Positions 1 to 10,015 of a stretch of DNA of 64,000 bases are shown in pieces. The first letter of the stretch is position 1. Each line of letters starts with the position of its first letter. The notes under the pieces were generated by a model, which made no database searches, was not told the DNA's origin, and saw nothing but the letters and a program-made list of their open reading frames with translations. The position numbers and the translations under genes are program-made. The DNA is from Streptomyces nodosus (GTDB taxonomy: Bacteria > Actinomycetota > Actinomycetes > Streptomycetales > Streptomycetaceae): the NCBI RefSeq assembly GCF_008704995.1, contig NZ_CP023747.1, positions 2,878,501 through 2,942,500 of the forward strand, read 5' to 3'.

Positions 1-61
1 TAAGCACGTGGCGTGCGCGTAAAGATACCGTTCGCAGTGGACGCGCCGAACTGGAGCCAGG

Positions 62-230
62 ATGCCCGCACATGCCGATGGCGGCGTAGGCAGGCGCATC
101 GCCTACTACCGCAGCGTCGTACGCCCGAAGATGACCCAGGAGCAGCTCTCCGACGCCGCCTGCGTGGCCCTGGGCACCATCCGCAAAATCGAGCGCGGCG
201 TGCTCCCTGCGGTTGGAGCGGCGGACCTTG
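62..230 (+). pseudogene. Truncated XRE-family HTH regulator remnant
   Basis: The first roughly 50 codons read as the start of an XRE-type DNA-binding protein of the kind common in Streptomyces: a short N-terminus, then a recognisable helix-turn-helix segment (TQEQLSDAACVALGTIRKIE). After codon ~50 the frame enters Pro/Arg/Ala-rich low-complexity sequence that matches no regulator body, while intact members run 250 residues or more. I read it as a broken gene whose 3' part is lost. The end coordinate is where homology seems to stop. It sits just outside the 3' end of the convergent LacI-type gene. Confidence 0.5.
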
Positions 231-389
231 CCGTCGGCGTCCCCGGGCCGCCCGCGCCCCGAGCACCCGGCCCCCGCACGCCGGGCGCGGGCGCCCAGCC
301 CAAAGCCCCGGTGCCGGAGCGCCCGGACCGGAGCGCCCGGTGCCGGACCGCCCGGCGTCAGGGCACTCGGTGCCCCGGGGCGCGCCCCC

Positions 390-1445
390 TCAGGAAGAGG
401 CCCGTTCCATCAGTTGGGTCGGCAGGACCACCTGGCGGCGTTCCAGGGTGCGGGAGGCCGGCGGGCGGCGGTCCGCGATCTCGTCCAGGAGGAGGTCGAT
501 CATCGCGCGGCCCATCTCCTCCATCGGCTGGCGCACGCTCGTCAGCGGCGGCTCCATATGGCGGGCTATCACCGAGTCGTCGAAGCCGACCAGCGCCACG
601 TCGTCGGGGATGCGCCGGCCCGACTCGCGCAGCACCTGGCGGGCGCCCGCCGCCATCACGTCCGACCCGGCGAACACCGCGTCCAGCCCCGGGCGGCGGG
701 CCAGCAGTTCGGTCATGGCCCGGCGTCCGCCCTCCTCGGTGAAGTCACCGGGGGCGATCAGCGCCTCGTCCACCTCCCGGCCCGCGTTCCGCAGCGTGTC
801 ACGGTAGGCGTCGACGCGCCGCTGGGCGCCGTACACATCGAGGCGGCCGGTGATCGTGGCGATCTGCTCGCAGCCGCGGGACATCAGGTGCTCGACCGCC
901 GAACGGCCGCCGCCGTAGTTGTCCGAGTCCACCGACGGCAGGGTCTCCCGCTCCGAGCGGGGGCCGCTGATCACCGCCGGGATCTCCAGCTGGGCGAGCA
1001 GGTCGGGCAGCGGGTCGTCCGCGTGCACCGAGACCAGCAGCACCCCGTCCACCCGGTGCGCCGCCAGATACTGGGCCAGCCTGCGCCGCTCCCGGTCGCC
1101 GCTCGCGAAGATCAGCAGCAGCTGCATCTCCGAGTCGGCGAGCTCGGCGCCCACGCCCTTCACCATGTCGGAGAAGTACGGCTCCGCGAAGAAGCGGGTC
1201 TCCGGTTCCGGAACGACCAGGGCGATCGCGTTCGTACGGTTGGCGGCCAGCGCCCGGGCCGCGGTGTTCGGCACATAGCCGAGCTCCGCCACCGCCGCCT
1301 CGACGGCCGCGCGCGTCGCGTCGCTGACCCGGGGCGAGCCGTTGATCACCCGGGAGACCGTGCCGCGGCCGACACCCGCCCGCGCGGCGACCTCCTCCAG
1401 GGTCGGCCGTCGGCCACTCCGACCGCGCGTACCGTGGCCTGCCAT
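390..1445 (-). CDS. cebR: LacI-family repressor of cellobiose uptake (CebR-like)
   Basis: LacI/GalR repressor of 351 residues. The N-terminal HTH (residues ~14-35, TLEEVAARAGVGRGTVSRVI) and hinge (TAARALA) are followed by a periplasmic-binding-protein-like sensor domain containing SVDSDNYGGGRSAVEHLM. I chose the ATG at 1445 because GGGAGG lies 5-6 nt upstream; a GTG two codons earlier overlaps that ribosome site. It is divergent from cebE, with a perfect 14-bp palindrome of the CebR-box type between them. In Streptomyces, CebR represses cebEFG-bglC and is released by cello-oligosaccharides. The gene order here matches, so the assignment rests on domain, operator and context together. Confidence 0.9.
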   Translation of the reverse strand: MAGHGTRGRSGRRPTLEEVAARAGVGRGTVSRVINGSPRVSDATRAAVEAAVAELGYVPNTAARALAANRTNAIALVVPEPETRFFAEPYFSDMVKGVGAELADSEMQLLLIFASGDRERRRLAQYLAAHRVDGVLLVSVHADDPLPDLLAQLEIPAVISGPRSERETLPSVDSDNYGGGRSAVEHLMSRGCEQIATITGRLDVYGAQRRVDAYRDTLRNAGREVDEALIAPGDFTEEGGRRAMTELLARRPGLDAVFAGSDVMAAGARQVLRESGRRIPDDVALVGFDDSVIARHMEPPLTSVRQPMEEMGRAMIDLLLDEIADRRPPASRTLERRQVVLPTQLMERASS

Positions 1446-1828
1446 GGTCACCTCCCGTCACACCGCACGCCTTGCGTCCGGCCTGGAATCTAACAGCCGT
1501 ATGCATCTCACCGCTGCGGTCCCGGCCGTCCGACGGACCGAGCGGCGCCCCCAGTGACACGAGCCACCTCGCCCGTTGCCGACCGGATCCAGCCACCGTC
1601 CGCCGCATTAGTTAACAGGCCGATAACTGAAGACTTTTCTCGCTGTCCGTGCCCTTGACACCCCCGCCCGGACCTACGACCCTTCAACACATCACTTGTG
1701 GGAGCGCTCCCACGCTACCTGACACATACATATCCCGCACGTTCCCCGCCCGAGCCGCAGCGTGAACCACGGGCCCAGTGAAGAAAGTTGGCCGGGGGGT
1801 CGGCACGTCAGGGCAACAGGAGGACGAC
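1446..1828. other. cebR-cebE divergent intergenic region
   Basis: 383 bp with no convincing gene. It holds the CebR-type palindrome at 1699-1712 and must contain the promoters of both cebR and cebE. The A/T-rich patch just after the operator (1721-1735) is a possible promoter element, but no clear -35/-10 pair could be fixed. The cebE ribosome-binding site (AGGAGG) is at 1818-1823. Confidence 0.6.
1699..1712. promoter_or_regulatory. CebR operator (TGGGAGCGCTCCCA), cebE promoter
   Basis: A perfect 14-bp palindrome identical to the consensus CebR-binding box described for Streptomyces. It lies 117 bp upstream of the cebE start and is well placed to silence the importer operon until cellobiose or cellotriose binds the repressor. 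Confidence 0.9.
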
Positions 1829-3181
1829 ATGCGAGCAACTCTCCCCCATTCTCGGCTCCGCCGGGACGGAGGGACCCACTCCGTCCGCAAAGCGGTGGCC
1901 CTGACCGCCGTCGCAGTGATGAGCGCCGGGCTGCTGGCCGGCTGTGCCGACGACGGCGGTGGGAAGAGCAGCGGGAGCTCGGACGGCAAGGGCAAGACCA
2001 CGATCACGCTCGGCCTGTTCGGCACCATGGGCTTCAAGGAGGCCGGACTCTACTCCGAGTACGAGAAGCTCCACCCCGACATCAAGATCGCTGAGAATGT
2101 GATCGAGCGGAACGAGAACTACTACCCCCCGCTGCTCAACCACCTCACCACCAACAGCGGTCTGCAGGACGTCCAGGCCGTCGAGGTCGGCAACATCGCC
2201 GAGATCGTGGACACTCAGGCGGCCAAGCTGGAGGACCTGTCCAAGACCCCGGGCGTGTCCAAGGCCAACTGGGTGGAGTGGAAGTGGGAGCAGGCCACCA
2301 CCAAGGACGGCCAGACCGTCGGCCTCGGCACCGACATCGGCCCGATGGCGATCTGCTACCGCAAGGACCTCTTCGAGCAGGCCGGTCTGCCCACCGACCG
2401 CGACGAGGTCGGCAAGCTGTGGGCCGGTGACTGGAACAAGCTCGTCAGCGTCGGCGAGCAGTACCAGAAGAAGGCGCCGAAGGGCACCAGCTTCATGGAC
2501 TCCCCCGGCGGTCTGCTCAACGCGATCCTCAGCAGCGAGAAGGACCGGTTCTACGACTCGTCCGGCCAGGTCATCTACAAGACGAACCCGGCCGTGAAGA
2601 ACGCCTTCAACCTCACCGCGAAGGCTGCCAAGGAGGGGCTGGTCGGCGCGCAGACCCAGTTCCAGCCGACCTGGGACCAGACGATCGCCAACACCAAGTT
2701 CGCCTCGGTCGCCTGCCCGCCGTGGATGCTCGGCTACATCAAGGGCAAGTCCAAGGCCGACGCCGCGGGCAAGTGGGACGTGGCCGTCGCGCCCAAGTCC
2801 GGCAACTGGGGCGGCTCCTTCCTGAGCGTGCCGAAGAGCGGCAAGCATGTGAAGCAGGCCTCCGAGCTGGTCGCCTGGCTGACCGCGCCCGAGCAGCAGG
2901 CCAAGCTGTTCAGCGTCCAGGGCAGCTTCCCGAGCGCGCCGTCGGCGTACACCATGCCCGAAGTCACCGGCGCCAAGAACGAGATGACCGGTGAGGCCCC
3001 GATCGGCACCGTCTTCGCCGAGGCCGCCAAGTCCATCCCGGTCCAGACGATCGGCCCGAAGGACCAGATCATCCAGCAGGGTCTGACCGACAACGGCGTG
3101 ATCCTCGTGACCAAGGGCAAGTCGGCCGCCGACGCGTGGGAGACGGCCACCAAGACCATCGACAACAACCTCGAGAAGTGA
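1829..3181 (+). CDS. cebE: Cellobiose/cello-oligosaccharide ABC transporter substrate-binding lipoprotein
   Basis: Extracellular binding protein of the ABC sugar importer, 450 residues. It has a basic N-terminus, a hydrophobic stretch and a lipobox (LLAGC) followed by a Gly/Ser-rich linker, so it should be a membrane-anchored lipoprotein. The body is a family-1 solute-binding fold, with TDIGPMAICYRKDLFEQAGL and a C-terminal region typical of oligosaccharide binders. The start is the ATG at 1829, which has AGGAGG 5 nt upstream; a longer frame opens at 1778 but lacks a ribosome site. cebF begins 5 nt after the stop. By CebE precedent the ligand is cellobiose/cellotriose. Confidence 0.92.
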   Translation: MRATLPHSRLRRDGGTHSVRKAVALTAVAVMSAGLLAGCADDGGGKSSGSSDGKGKTTITLGLFGTMGFKEAGLYSEYEKLHPDIKIAENVIERNENYYPPLLNHLTTNSGLQDVQAVEVGNIAEIVDTQAAKLEDLSKTPGVSKANWVEWKWEQATTKDGQTVGLGTDIGPMAICYRKDLFEQAGLPTDRDEVGKLWAGDWNKLVSVGEQYQKKAPKGTSFMDSPGGLLNAILSSEKDRFYDSSGQVIYKTNPAVKNAFNLTAKAAKEGLVGAQTQFQPTWDQTIANTKFASVACPPWMLGYIKGKSKADAAGKWDVAVAPKSGNWGGSFLSVPKSGKHVKQASELVAWLTAPEQQAKLFSVQGSFPSAPSAYTMPEVTGAKNEMTGEAPIGTVFAEAAKSIPVQTIGPKDQIIQQGLTDNGVILVTKGKSAADAWETATKTIDNNLEK

Positions 3182-3186
3182 CCGGT

Positions 3187-4203
3187 ATGACATCCCGGCA
3201 CGACACTGCCGCGCTCCCCGCTCAGGCGGGGGGCGCGGCCCCGGGCCGCCCCGGCAAGGACGCCGGACCCGCCGAGGACGAGCGGCGGCGCCGGGCCCGG
3301 CTGTCCCGCCGCTGGCAGCGGGACATGCGCTGGAGCCCGTACGCCTTCGTCTCCCCGTTCTTCCTGCTGTTCCTCGCGTTCGGCCTGTTCCCGCTGGTCT
3401 ACACCGCCTGGGCCTCGCTGCACACGGTGGAACTGACCGCGCCCACCGACATGCAGTGGGCGGGCCTGCACAACTTCACCCGGATCTTCGACGACGAGTT
3501 CTACTGGAACGCGGCGCGGAACACCCTGACCATGGGGATCCTCTCGACCGTCCCGCAGTTGCTGATGGCGATGGGCCTGGCCCACATCCTCAACTACAAG
3601 CTGCGCGCCTCGACCTTCTACCGGGTCGTCATGCTCGCCCCGTACGCGACCTCGATCGCGGCCGCCTCGCTGGTCTTCGTGCTGCTCTTCGGGCGCGACT
3701 ACGGGATGATCAACTGGGCGCTGCACTTCTTCGGGATCGACGCCATCGACTGGCAGAACGACAAGTGGATGTCGCAGATCGCCGTCTCGTCGATCGTCAT
3801 CTGGCGCTGGACCGGCTACAACGCGCTGATCTACCTGGCGGCGATGCAGGCCATCCCGCACGATCTCTACGAGTCGGCGGCCCTGGACGGCGCCAACCGC
3901 TGGCAGCAGTTCCTCCATGTCACGCTCCCCGCGCTGCGGCCGACGATCCTGTTCACCGGCGTGGTGTCGACGATCGGTGCCAGCCAGCTCTTCGGCGAGG
4001 CGCTGATGTTCGACGCGAACAAGGGCGCGTCGGGCGGCGCCGAGCACCAGTTCCAGACGCTGGGTCTCTATCTGTACGAGCAGGGCTGGGTGAACCAGCA
4101 TCTGGGCCGGGCCTCGGCGATCGCCTGGACGATGTTCCTGATCCTCATCCTGATCGGGGCCGTCAACTACGTCATCTCGCGCCGGTTGCGCGCCAGCAGT
4201 TAG
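3187..4203 (+). CDS. cebF: Cellobiose ABC transporter permease (MalF type)
   Basis: Membrane permease of 338 residues. A charged cytoplasmic N-terminus of about 50 residues precedes six predicted membrane spans, starting at YAFVSPFFLLFLAFGLFPLV. The EAA loop that contacts the ATPase is visible (YESAALDGANRWQQFLHVTL). It starts at an ATG 5 nt after cebE and ends 11 nt before cebG. No ATPase gene is present in the operon; in Streptomyces this importer uses the shared ATPase MsiK encoded elsewhere. Confidence 0.9.
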   Translation: MTSRHDTAALPAQAGGAAPGRPGKDAGPAEDERRRRARLSRRWQRDMRWSPYAFVSPFFLLFLAFGLFPLVYTAWASLHTVELTAPTDMQWAGLHNFTRIFDDEFYWNAARNTLTMGILSTVPQLLMAMGLAHILNYKLRASTFYRVVMLAPYATSIAAASLVFVLLFGRDYGMINWALHFFGIDAIDWQNDKWMSQIAVSSIVIWRWTGYNALIYLAAMQAIPHDLYESAALDGANRWQQFLHVTLPALRPTILFTGVVSTIGASQLFGEALMFDANKGASGGAEHQFQTLGLYLYEQGWVNQHLGRASAIAWTMFLILILIGAVNYVISRRLRASS

Positions 4204-4214
4204 GAGAACCGGCC

Positions 4215-5117
4215 GTGACGACGACCCTGACGAACCCCGAGGAGACGGTGCGGGAGCCGAAGCGCGCACCCCGGCCCAAGGCAGGGCGCGCCGGCGGGCA
4301 ACTGCACGCCGGTCCCCTCGCGTACGCGATCCTGATCCTGTTCGCCCTCGGCTCGCTGTTCCCCCTGGTGTGGACGGCGATCGCCGCCTCGCGCGACAAC
4401 AACCGGCTGGCGCAGACACCCCCGCCCTTCTGGTTCGGCTCGAATCTGTTCCACAATCTCGACCTCGCCTGGACGGAGGCCAATCTCGGCAAGGCGCTGC
4501 TCAACACCACGTTCGTGGCGGGCGTCTCGGCGGCGACCATCGTCTTTCTCTCGACGATCGCGGGATTCGCCTTCGCCAAGCTGCGGTTCAAGGGCCGTGG
4601 CGCCCTGATGCTGATCGTCATCGGCACCATGATGGTCCCGCCCCAGCTCAGCGTGATCCCGCTGTACATGATGGTCGCCAAGCTCGACTGGACCGACCAG
4701 CTTCAGGCGGTGATCCTGCCGTCGCTGGTCAGCGCGTTCGGGGTGTTCTTCATGCGGCAGTACCTGCTCCAGGCGCTGCCGGACGAGATCATCGAGGCCG
4801 CCCGGGTGGACGGCGCGAGCAGCTGGCGCGTGGTGTGGCACGTGGTGTTCCCGGCCGCCCGCCCCGCGATGGCCGTCCTGGGCATGCTGATGTTCGTCCA
4901 GACCTGGAACGACTTCCTCTGGCCGTTCCTCGTGCTGACGCAGAACGGCAATCCGACCGTGCAGGTGGCGGTCGCGGGCCTGGGCCGCGGTTACACCCCG
5001 GACCAGTCCCTGATCATGGCGGGTGCGCTGCTCGGCACGCTGCCCCTGCTGCTGGTCTTCGCGATCTTCGGCAAGCAGATCGTGGGCGGCATCATGCAGG
5101 GCGCCGTCAAGGGCTGA
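4215..5117 (+). CDS. cebG: Cellobiose ABC transporter permease (MalG type)
   Basis: Second permease of the importer, 300 residues, starting at GTG 4215 behind a GGAG ribosome site next to the cebF stop. Six spans are predicted. The EAA motif (IEAARVDGASSWRVVWHVVF) is near residue 195, and the C-terminus ends with the usual GGIMQGAVKG. It pairs with CebF to form the channel. A 195-bp gap with its own CebR box separates it from bglC, so bglC may be transcribed both by read-through and from its own promoter. Confidence 0.9.
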   Translation: MTTTLTNPEETVREPKRAPRPKAGRAGGQLHAGPLAYAILILFALGSLFPLVWTAIAASRDNNRLAQTPPPFWFGSNLFHNLDLAWTEANLGKALLNTTFVAGVSAATIVFLSTIAGFAFAKLRFKGRGALMLIVIGTMMVPPQLSVIPLYMMVAKLDWTDQLQAVILPSLVSAFGVFFMRQYLLQALPDEIIEAARVDGASSWRVVWHVVFPAARPAMAVLGMLMFVQTWNDFLWPFLVLTQNGNPTVQVAVAGLGRGYTPDQSLIMAGALLGTLPLLLVFAIFGKQIVGGIMQGAVKG

Positions 5118-5299
5118 CGTCCCCGCGCCGGAATCACCCCCGGCCCGGGGCGCCCTGGTCCCCGGCGTTCCGAGCCGGGGCGCCCCGACGGTCCACCGCA
5201 TCCCCACGACACTCCGATCCGAGGGGCCGGGTCACCAACGCCACGGCCCCTCTCCTCCCCCCCCTCCCCGACCACTCGTCGGATTCATACGACCCCCTA

Positions 5300-5312
5300 T
5301 GGGAGCGCTTCC

Positions 5313-5313
<1 letters not shown>
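5300..5313. promoter_or_regulatory. CebR operator overlapping the bglC ribosome site and start codon
   Basis: TGGGAGCGCTTCCA, one mismatch from a perfect CebR palindrome. Its left half supplies the GGGAG ribosome-binding sequence of bglC and its last base is the A of the ATG. A bound repressor would block transcription elongation or initiation very close to the coding start. Confidence 0.85.
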
Positions 5314-6734
<1,421 letters not shown>

Positions 6735-7199
6735 CCGCCCGGGGCGCGGCACGGGAGGGAGGTGTCGCGCCCCGGCGATCGGCCCGCGTCCGGTGCCTGT
6801 GCCGAGTCCCCGTCGTCCTCGCGGCGGTGGTGCGACTCCCCCGCATGGGCCCCGGCTGGGTGAAGCCCGGCGCGGCACGCCGCTCCTCGACGGACGGGCC
6901 GACGTCACCCGGCGCGGCACCGTTGCCGCGCCGGGGCGGGCGCCCCCGGCCGCCCCCGCCGGATCGCGGGAGTCCCGTCGGTCACCGTGATCCTTGTGAT
7001 CGCGGTGACCGCGGTGATCCTGGCGGCCCCGGCGGTCCGGGGTACCGCCCGGGTGGGCAGGACACATGCCCACCCGGGCGGCAGAAGCTCCGGCCAGAGG
7101 GCGTGGCCTGCGGGACGACGCAAGCCGCCGACCGGGGCGCGTGGTCCCGCCCTGGACGCCTGGTCCCCTGGACGCGCCGGCGGGGCGGCGGGGCGGCGT
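6735..7199. other. Convergent intergenic region with repeats
   Basis: 465 bp between bglC and the convergent kinase gene. It opens with a strong GC hairpin (6739-6775). The rest is GC-rich, and around 6985-7035 GTGATC/GGTGACC-type short repeats produce repetitive translations. No frame shows a protein-like start, ribosome site and body together, so I call no gene here. Confidence 0.5.
6739..6775 (+). terminator. Hairpin terminator after bglC
   Basis: A 10-bp GC stem (CCGGGGCGCG paired with CGCGCCCCGG) with a 17-nt loop starts 4 nt after the bglC stop codon. There is no T-tract, as is common in Streptomyces. Confidence 0.55.
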
Positions 7200-8597
7200 T
7201 CAGGGCAAGGACCGGGAACGGCCGGGCGCCCAGTCCCAGGGGCCGCTCCGTCGGCGGCGGACCCGGTGGCCCCGCCGTACCGGGGCCCGCCCGTCGAGCT
7301 GGAACCGGAGCCGCACCTCCGCGCCGCCCAGCACCGAGGAGCCGATCCGTACGTCCCCGCCGGTCGACTCCGCGAGCCGGCGCACGATGTCCAGGCCGAG
7401 CCCCGTCGAGCCGTCGCTGCCCGAACCGCGGCCCCGGGCCAGCGCCTTCTCGGGGTCGGGGATGCCGGGCCCGGCGTCGGACACCAGCACGATGACCGCG
7501 TCCTCGCCGTTGTGCACATCGACCGCGAACGCGGTGCCCTCCGGGGTGTGCCGGAAGACATTGCCGAGCAGCGCGTCCAGGGAGGCGGCCAGTTCGGCGC
7601 GGGCCACCGGCAGCCGCACCGGACGTTCCACCCCGGCCACCCTCCAGGTGCGTCCCTCGTCCTCGGCGAGCGCCGACCAGAAGCCCATCCGCTCCTGCAC
7701 CACCTCGGCCACGTCGCATCCGCCGCCCGCTCCGGCCGCCGCGGTCCCCGGCTTCGCCTCCCGCGCGGTGCGGATGATCGTGTCGACCTCGCGCTCCAGC
7801 TGGGCGACCGCCGCCCGGGTCTGTTCGGCGGCCGGGCCGTCGCCCAGCGAGGCCGCGTTCAGCCGCAGCACGGTCAGCGGGGTGCGCAGCCGGTGCGACA
7901 GATCCGCCGCCAGTTCCCGCTCGGCGGCGAGGAGTTGCACGACCTGGTCGGCCATCGAGTTGAACGCGGTTGCCGCCAGCCGCAGTTCGGCGGGCCCCTG
8001 CTCCGGGACCCGGGCCCCCAGGTTTCCCTCCCCCAGCTGATGCGCGCCCTCCGCCAGTCGCCGCGCAGGCCGCACCAGCCGTACCCCGAGCCGGTCGGCG
8101 ACCGCCACCGACCCGACGACCAGGGCGGCGCCGACCGCGGTGAGCACCGCCCAGGCCGTGCCGACGCCCCTTCTCACCTCGGCCCCGGGCACATACACCT
8201 CGACCACGGCGATGGCGCCGGAGCTCAGCGCGACGGGCTGGAGCAGTGCGGAACCGCCGGGGACCTCCGTGGTGGAGGCCCGGCCGAGCCTGCGGGTCAT
8301 CGCGATGTCCGCGCCCGTGACGCGCTGCCGGCCGATGTCGGCCGCCCCGGTGCCGTCGCCCCCCGGGATGTGCACGGCGATCCGGTCGTCGGAGCCCGCG
8401 GAGGCGACGACCCGTTCCAACTGGCCCCGCTCCGTGGTGATGGACAGCGCGGGCGCGATCGCGGCGGCCTGCCGCTCGGCGTTCGACAGGGCGCGGTCGC
8501 GCGCCATCTCCCGGATGACCAGACCCAGCGGGACCGCGAAGGCGATCACGACCATCGTGGTGACCGCCACGGACACCTTGACCAGCGCCCATCTCAC
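7200..8597 (-). CDS. Membrane sensor histidine kinase
   Basis: Two-component sensor of 465 residues. A first membrane span (~7-24) precedes an extracytoplasmic sensor of ~120 residues, a second span (~150-170), and a HAMP segment. The DHp helix carries the phosphorylated histidine in LAADLSHRLRTPLTVLRLN. The HATPase domain has its N-box altered to GNVFRHTPEG, then DAGPGIPD and GSTGLGLDIVRRL. It starts at a GTG overlapping the stop of the response-regulator gene (GTGA), so the pair is translationally coupled. The signal is unknown. Confidence 0.9.
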   Translation of the reverse strand: MRWALVKVSVAVTTMVVIAFAVPLGLVIREMARDRALSNAERQAAAIAPALSITTERGQLERVVASAGSDDRIAVHIPGGDGTGAADIGRQRVTGADIAMTRRLGRASTTEVPGGSALLQPVALSSGAIAVVEVYVPGAEVRRGVGTAWAVLTAVGAALVVGSVAVADRLGVRLVRPARRLAEGAHQLGEGNLGARVPEQGPAELRLAATAFNSMADQVVQLLAAERELAADLSHRLRTPLTVLRLNAASLGDGPAAEQTRAAVAQLEREVDTIIRTAREAKPGTAAAGAGGGCDVAEVVQERMGFWSALAEDEGRTWRVAGVERPVRLPVARAELAASLDALLGNVFRHTPEGTAFAVDVHNGEDAVIVLVSDAGPGIPDPEKALARGRGSGSDGSTGLGLDIVRRLAESTGGDVRIGSSVLGGAEVRLRFQLDGRAPVRRGHRVRRRRSGPWDWAPGRSRSLP

Positions 8598-9298
8598 GGC
8601 AGGGGATCCGTCCCGGGAGGCTCCAGCTTCACGCCGACGCCCCTCAGGGTGTGCAGATAGCGCGGTTCGGCCGCGGTCTCGCCCAGTTTCCTTCTGAGCC
8701 AGGAGAGATGGACGTCGATGGTCTGGTCGTCGCCGTAGGACTGCTGCCACACCTCGGCGAGCAGTTCCCTGCGCGGTACGACGACTCCGGGGCGGCCCGT
8801 CAGATAGGCGAGCAGATCGAACTCCCGTCGCGTCAGGTCCAGGCGCCTGCCGTCGAGTTCGGCGTGCCGGCGCCGGGGGTCGACCACGAGGCCGCCGACC
8901 CGGAGAACCGGCGGAGCCCCGGTGGCCGCCGTGGCCGTGCGGGAGCGGCGCAGCACCGCCGCGATCCGTGCCGACAGATGCCCGACCGAGAACGGCTTGG
9001 TCAGATAGTCGTCCGCGCCCGCGTCGAGCAGCCGGATGATCTCCGACTCCTCGTCCCGCGCGGTGGCGACGATCACCGGTACATCGGTGACGCCGCGCAG
9101 CATCTTCAGCGCCTCGGACCCGTCCAGATCGGGCAGTCCGAGGTCGAGGATCACCACGTCGAACGGGACATGGGCGACCTCGCGCAGCGCCTGGAGCGCG
9201 GTGCCCGCACTGCGTACGGCATGCCCGGCCTCCGTCAACTGCCGGATGAGCGCCGAGCGTACGAAGTGATCGTCCTCGACCACGAGCACACGTGCCAT
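8594..9298 (-). CDS. OmpR/PhoB-family response regulator
   Basis: Receiver plus winged-helix regulator of 234 residues. The acidic pocket is at residues ~9-10 (EDD), the phospho-acceptor Asp is in VVILDLGLPD, and the conserved Lys is in YLTKPF. The C-terminal trans_reg domain contains LDLTRREFDLLAYL and the recognition region TIDVHLSWLRRKLGE. ATG 9298 is the last possible start that keeps the whole receiver; a frame extending to 9481 would add a Pro-rich tail with no homology. It is first in an operon with the histidine kinase and divergent from a small secreted protein. Confidence 0.92.
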   Translation of the reverse strand: MARVLVVEDDHFVRSALIRQLTEAGHAVRSAGTALQALREVAHVPFDVVILDLGLPDLDGSEALKMLRGVTDVPVIVATARDEESEIIRLLDAGADDYLTKPFSVGHLSARIAAVLRRSRTATAATGAPPVLRVGGLVVDPRRRHAELDGRRLDLTRREFDLLAYLTGRPGVVVPRRELLAEVWQQSYGDDQTIDVHLSWLRRKLGETAAEPRYLHTLRGVGVKLEPPGTDPLP

Positions 9299-9391
9299 GG
9301 GCGGCACCGTACGCCATGCCGGGGCGGACGGAACCGGGTGCGCCCGGAATCCTGTGCGACCCGGGAGACAGCCGTCGCCGGGTGCGGCAGT

Positions 9392-9976
9392 ATGGCCGGG
9401 ATGCTCAGAGGACTGGTCCCCGTACTGGCATGGTCGCTCGCCACGGGCGCGGCGGTCACCCTGTCGTGGTGGGGCGTCCACACGGTGATGGCGGGCACCG
9501 CCTACGACCCGCCGCGCGCCCTGCCCCTCACGGCGGCCGGCGCCGCACCACCGGGCACCACGGCACCGGGCCCGACACCCGGGCCGCCGTCGTCGTCGAA
9601 GCGGCCCGGTCCGGCGGGGACCGCGAGCGGGACACCCGCTCCGAGCCCCACCTCGGACGCCCCGGAGACGGCCGTCACCGACCCCACCCCTTCCCCGTCG
9701 GTGTCCTCGTCCGCCCCCTCGGTCCCCTCCCCGGCCTCGCCCTCTCCCTCACCCGGGCACATCAAGAGCTACGACTCCGACGGCGGCCGGGTGGTGTTCG
9801 ACCTCGGGTCGGCCTCCGCGGCGCTGGTGTCCGCGACCCCCGAGCCGGGCTGGTCGATGCAGGTGTGGAAGACGGACTTCTGGATCCGGGTGGAGTTCAC
9901 CGCGGGAGCGCAACAGGTCTCGGTGTTCTGCATCTGGCACGACGGCCCGCCCCATGTGGAGATCGGGGCCTACTGA
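9392..9976 (+). CDS. Secreted or membrane-anchored Pro/Ser/Thr-rich protein
   Basis: Unrecognised protein of 194 residues. A hydrophobic N-terminal segment (~5-30) is either a signal peptide or a single membrane anchor. A ~90-residue Pro/Ser/Thr/Ala linker follows, then a compact C-terminal domain of ~70 residues beginning at GHIKSYDSDGG and rich in aromatics (WSMQVWKTDFWIRVEF). The linker suggests the globular part is held in or beyond the cell wall. It is divergent from the two-component genes with a 93-bp gap, so it could be a target of that system. An ATG at 9401 is an alternative start. Confidence 0.7.
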   Translation: MAGMLRGLVPVLAWSLATGAAVTLSWWGVHTVMAGTAYDPPRALPLTAAGAAPPGTTAPGPTPGPPSSSKRPGPAGTASGTPAPSPTSDAPETAVTDPTPSPSVSSSAPSVPSPASPSPSPGHIKSYDSDGGRVVFDLGSASAALVSATPEPGWSMQVWKTDFWIRVEFTAGAQQVSVFCIWHDGPPHVEIGAY

Positions 9977-10015
9977 CCGGCCGCGCGGGGCGGGGGCGGG
10001 CCCCGCCCACCGGGG

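Noticed and set aside
213..1493. 426-residue plus-strand frame over cebR
   Set aside because: His/Arg-rich shadow of the LacI-type gene, no ribosome site at the start.
1808..3193. 461-residue antisense frame over cebE
   Set aside because: Composition is Leu/Gly/Arg-rich without any motif. It is the mirror of the strongly supported cebE gene.
6905..7561. Minus-strand frames in the bglC-kinase gap and over the kinase end
   Set aside because: They arise from short GTGATC-like repeats and the kinase gene's other frame; no start signal or protein motif.
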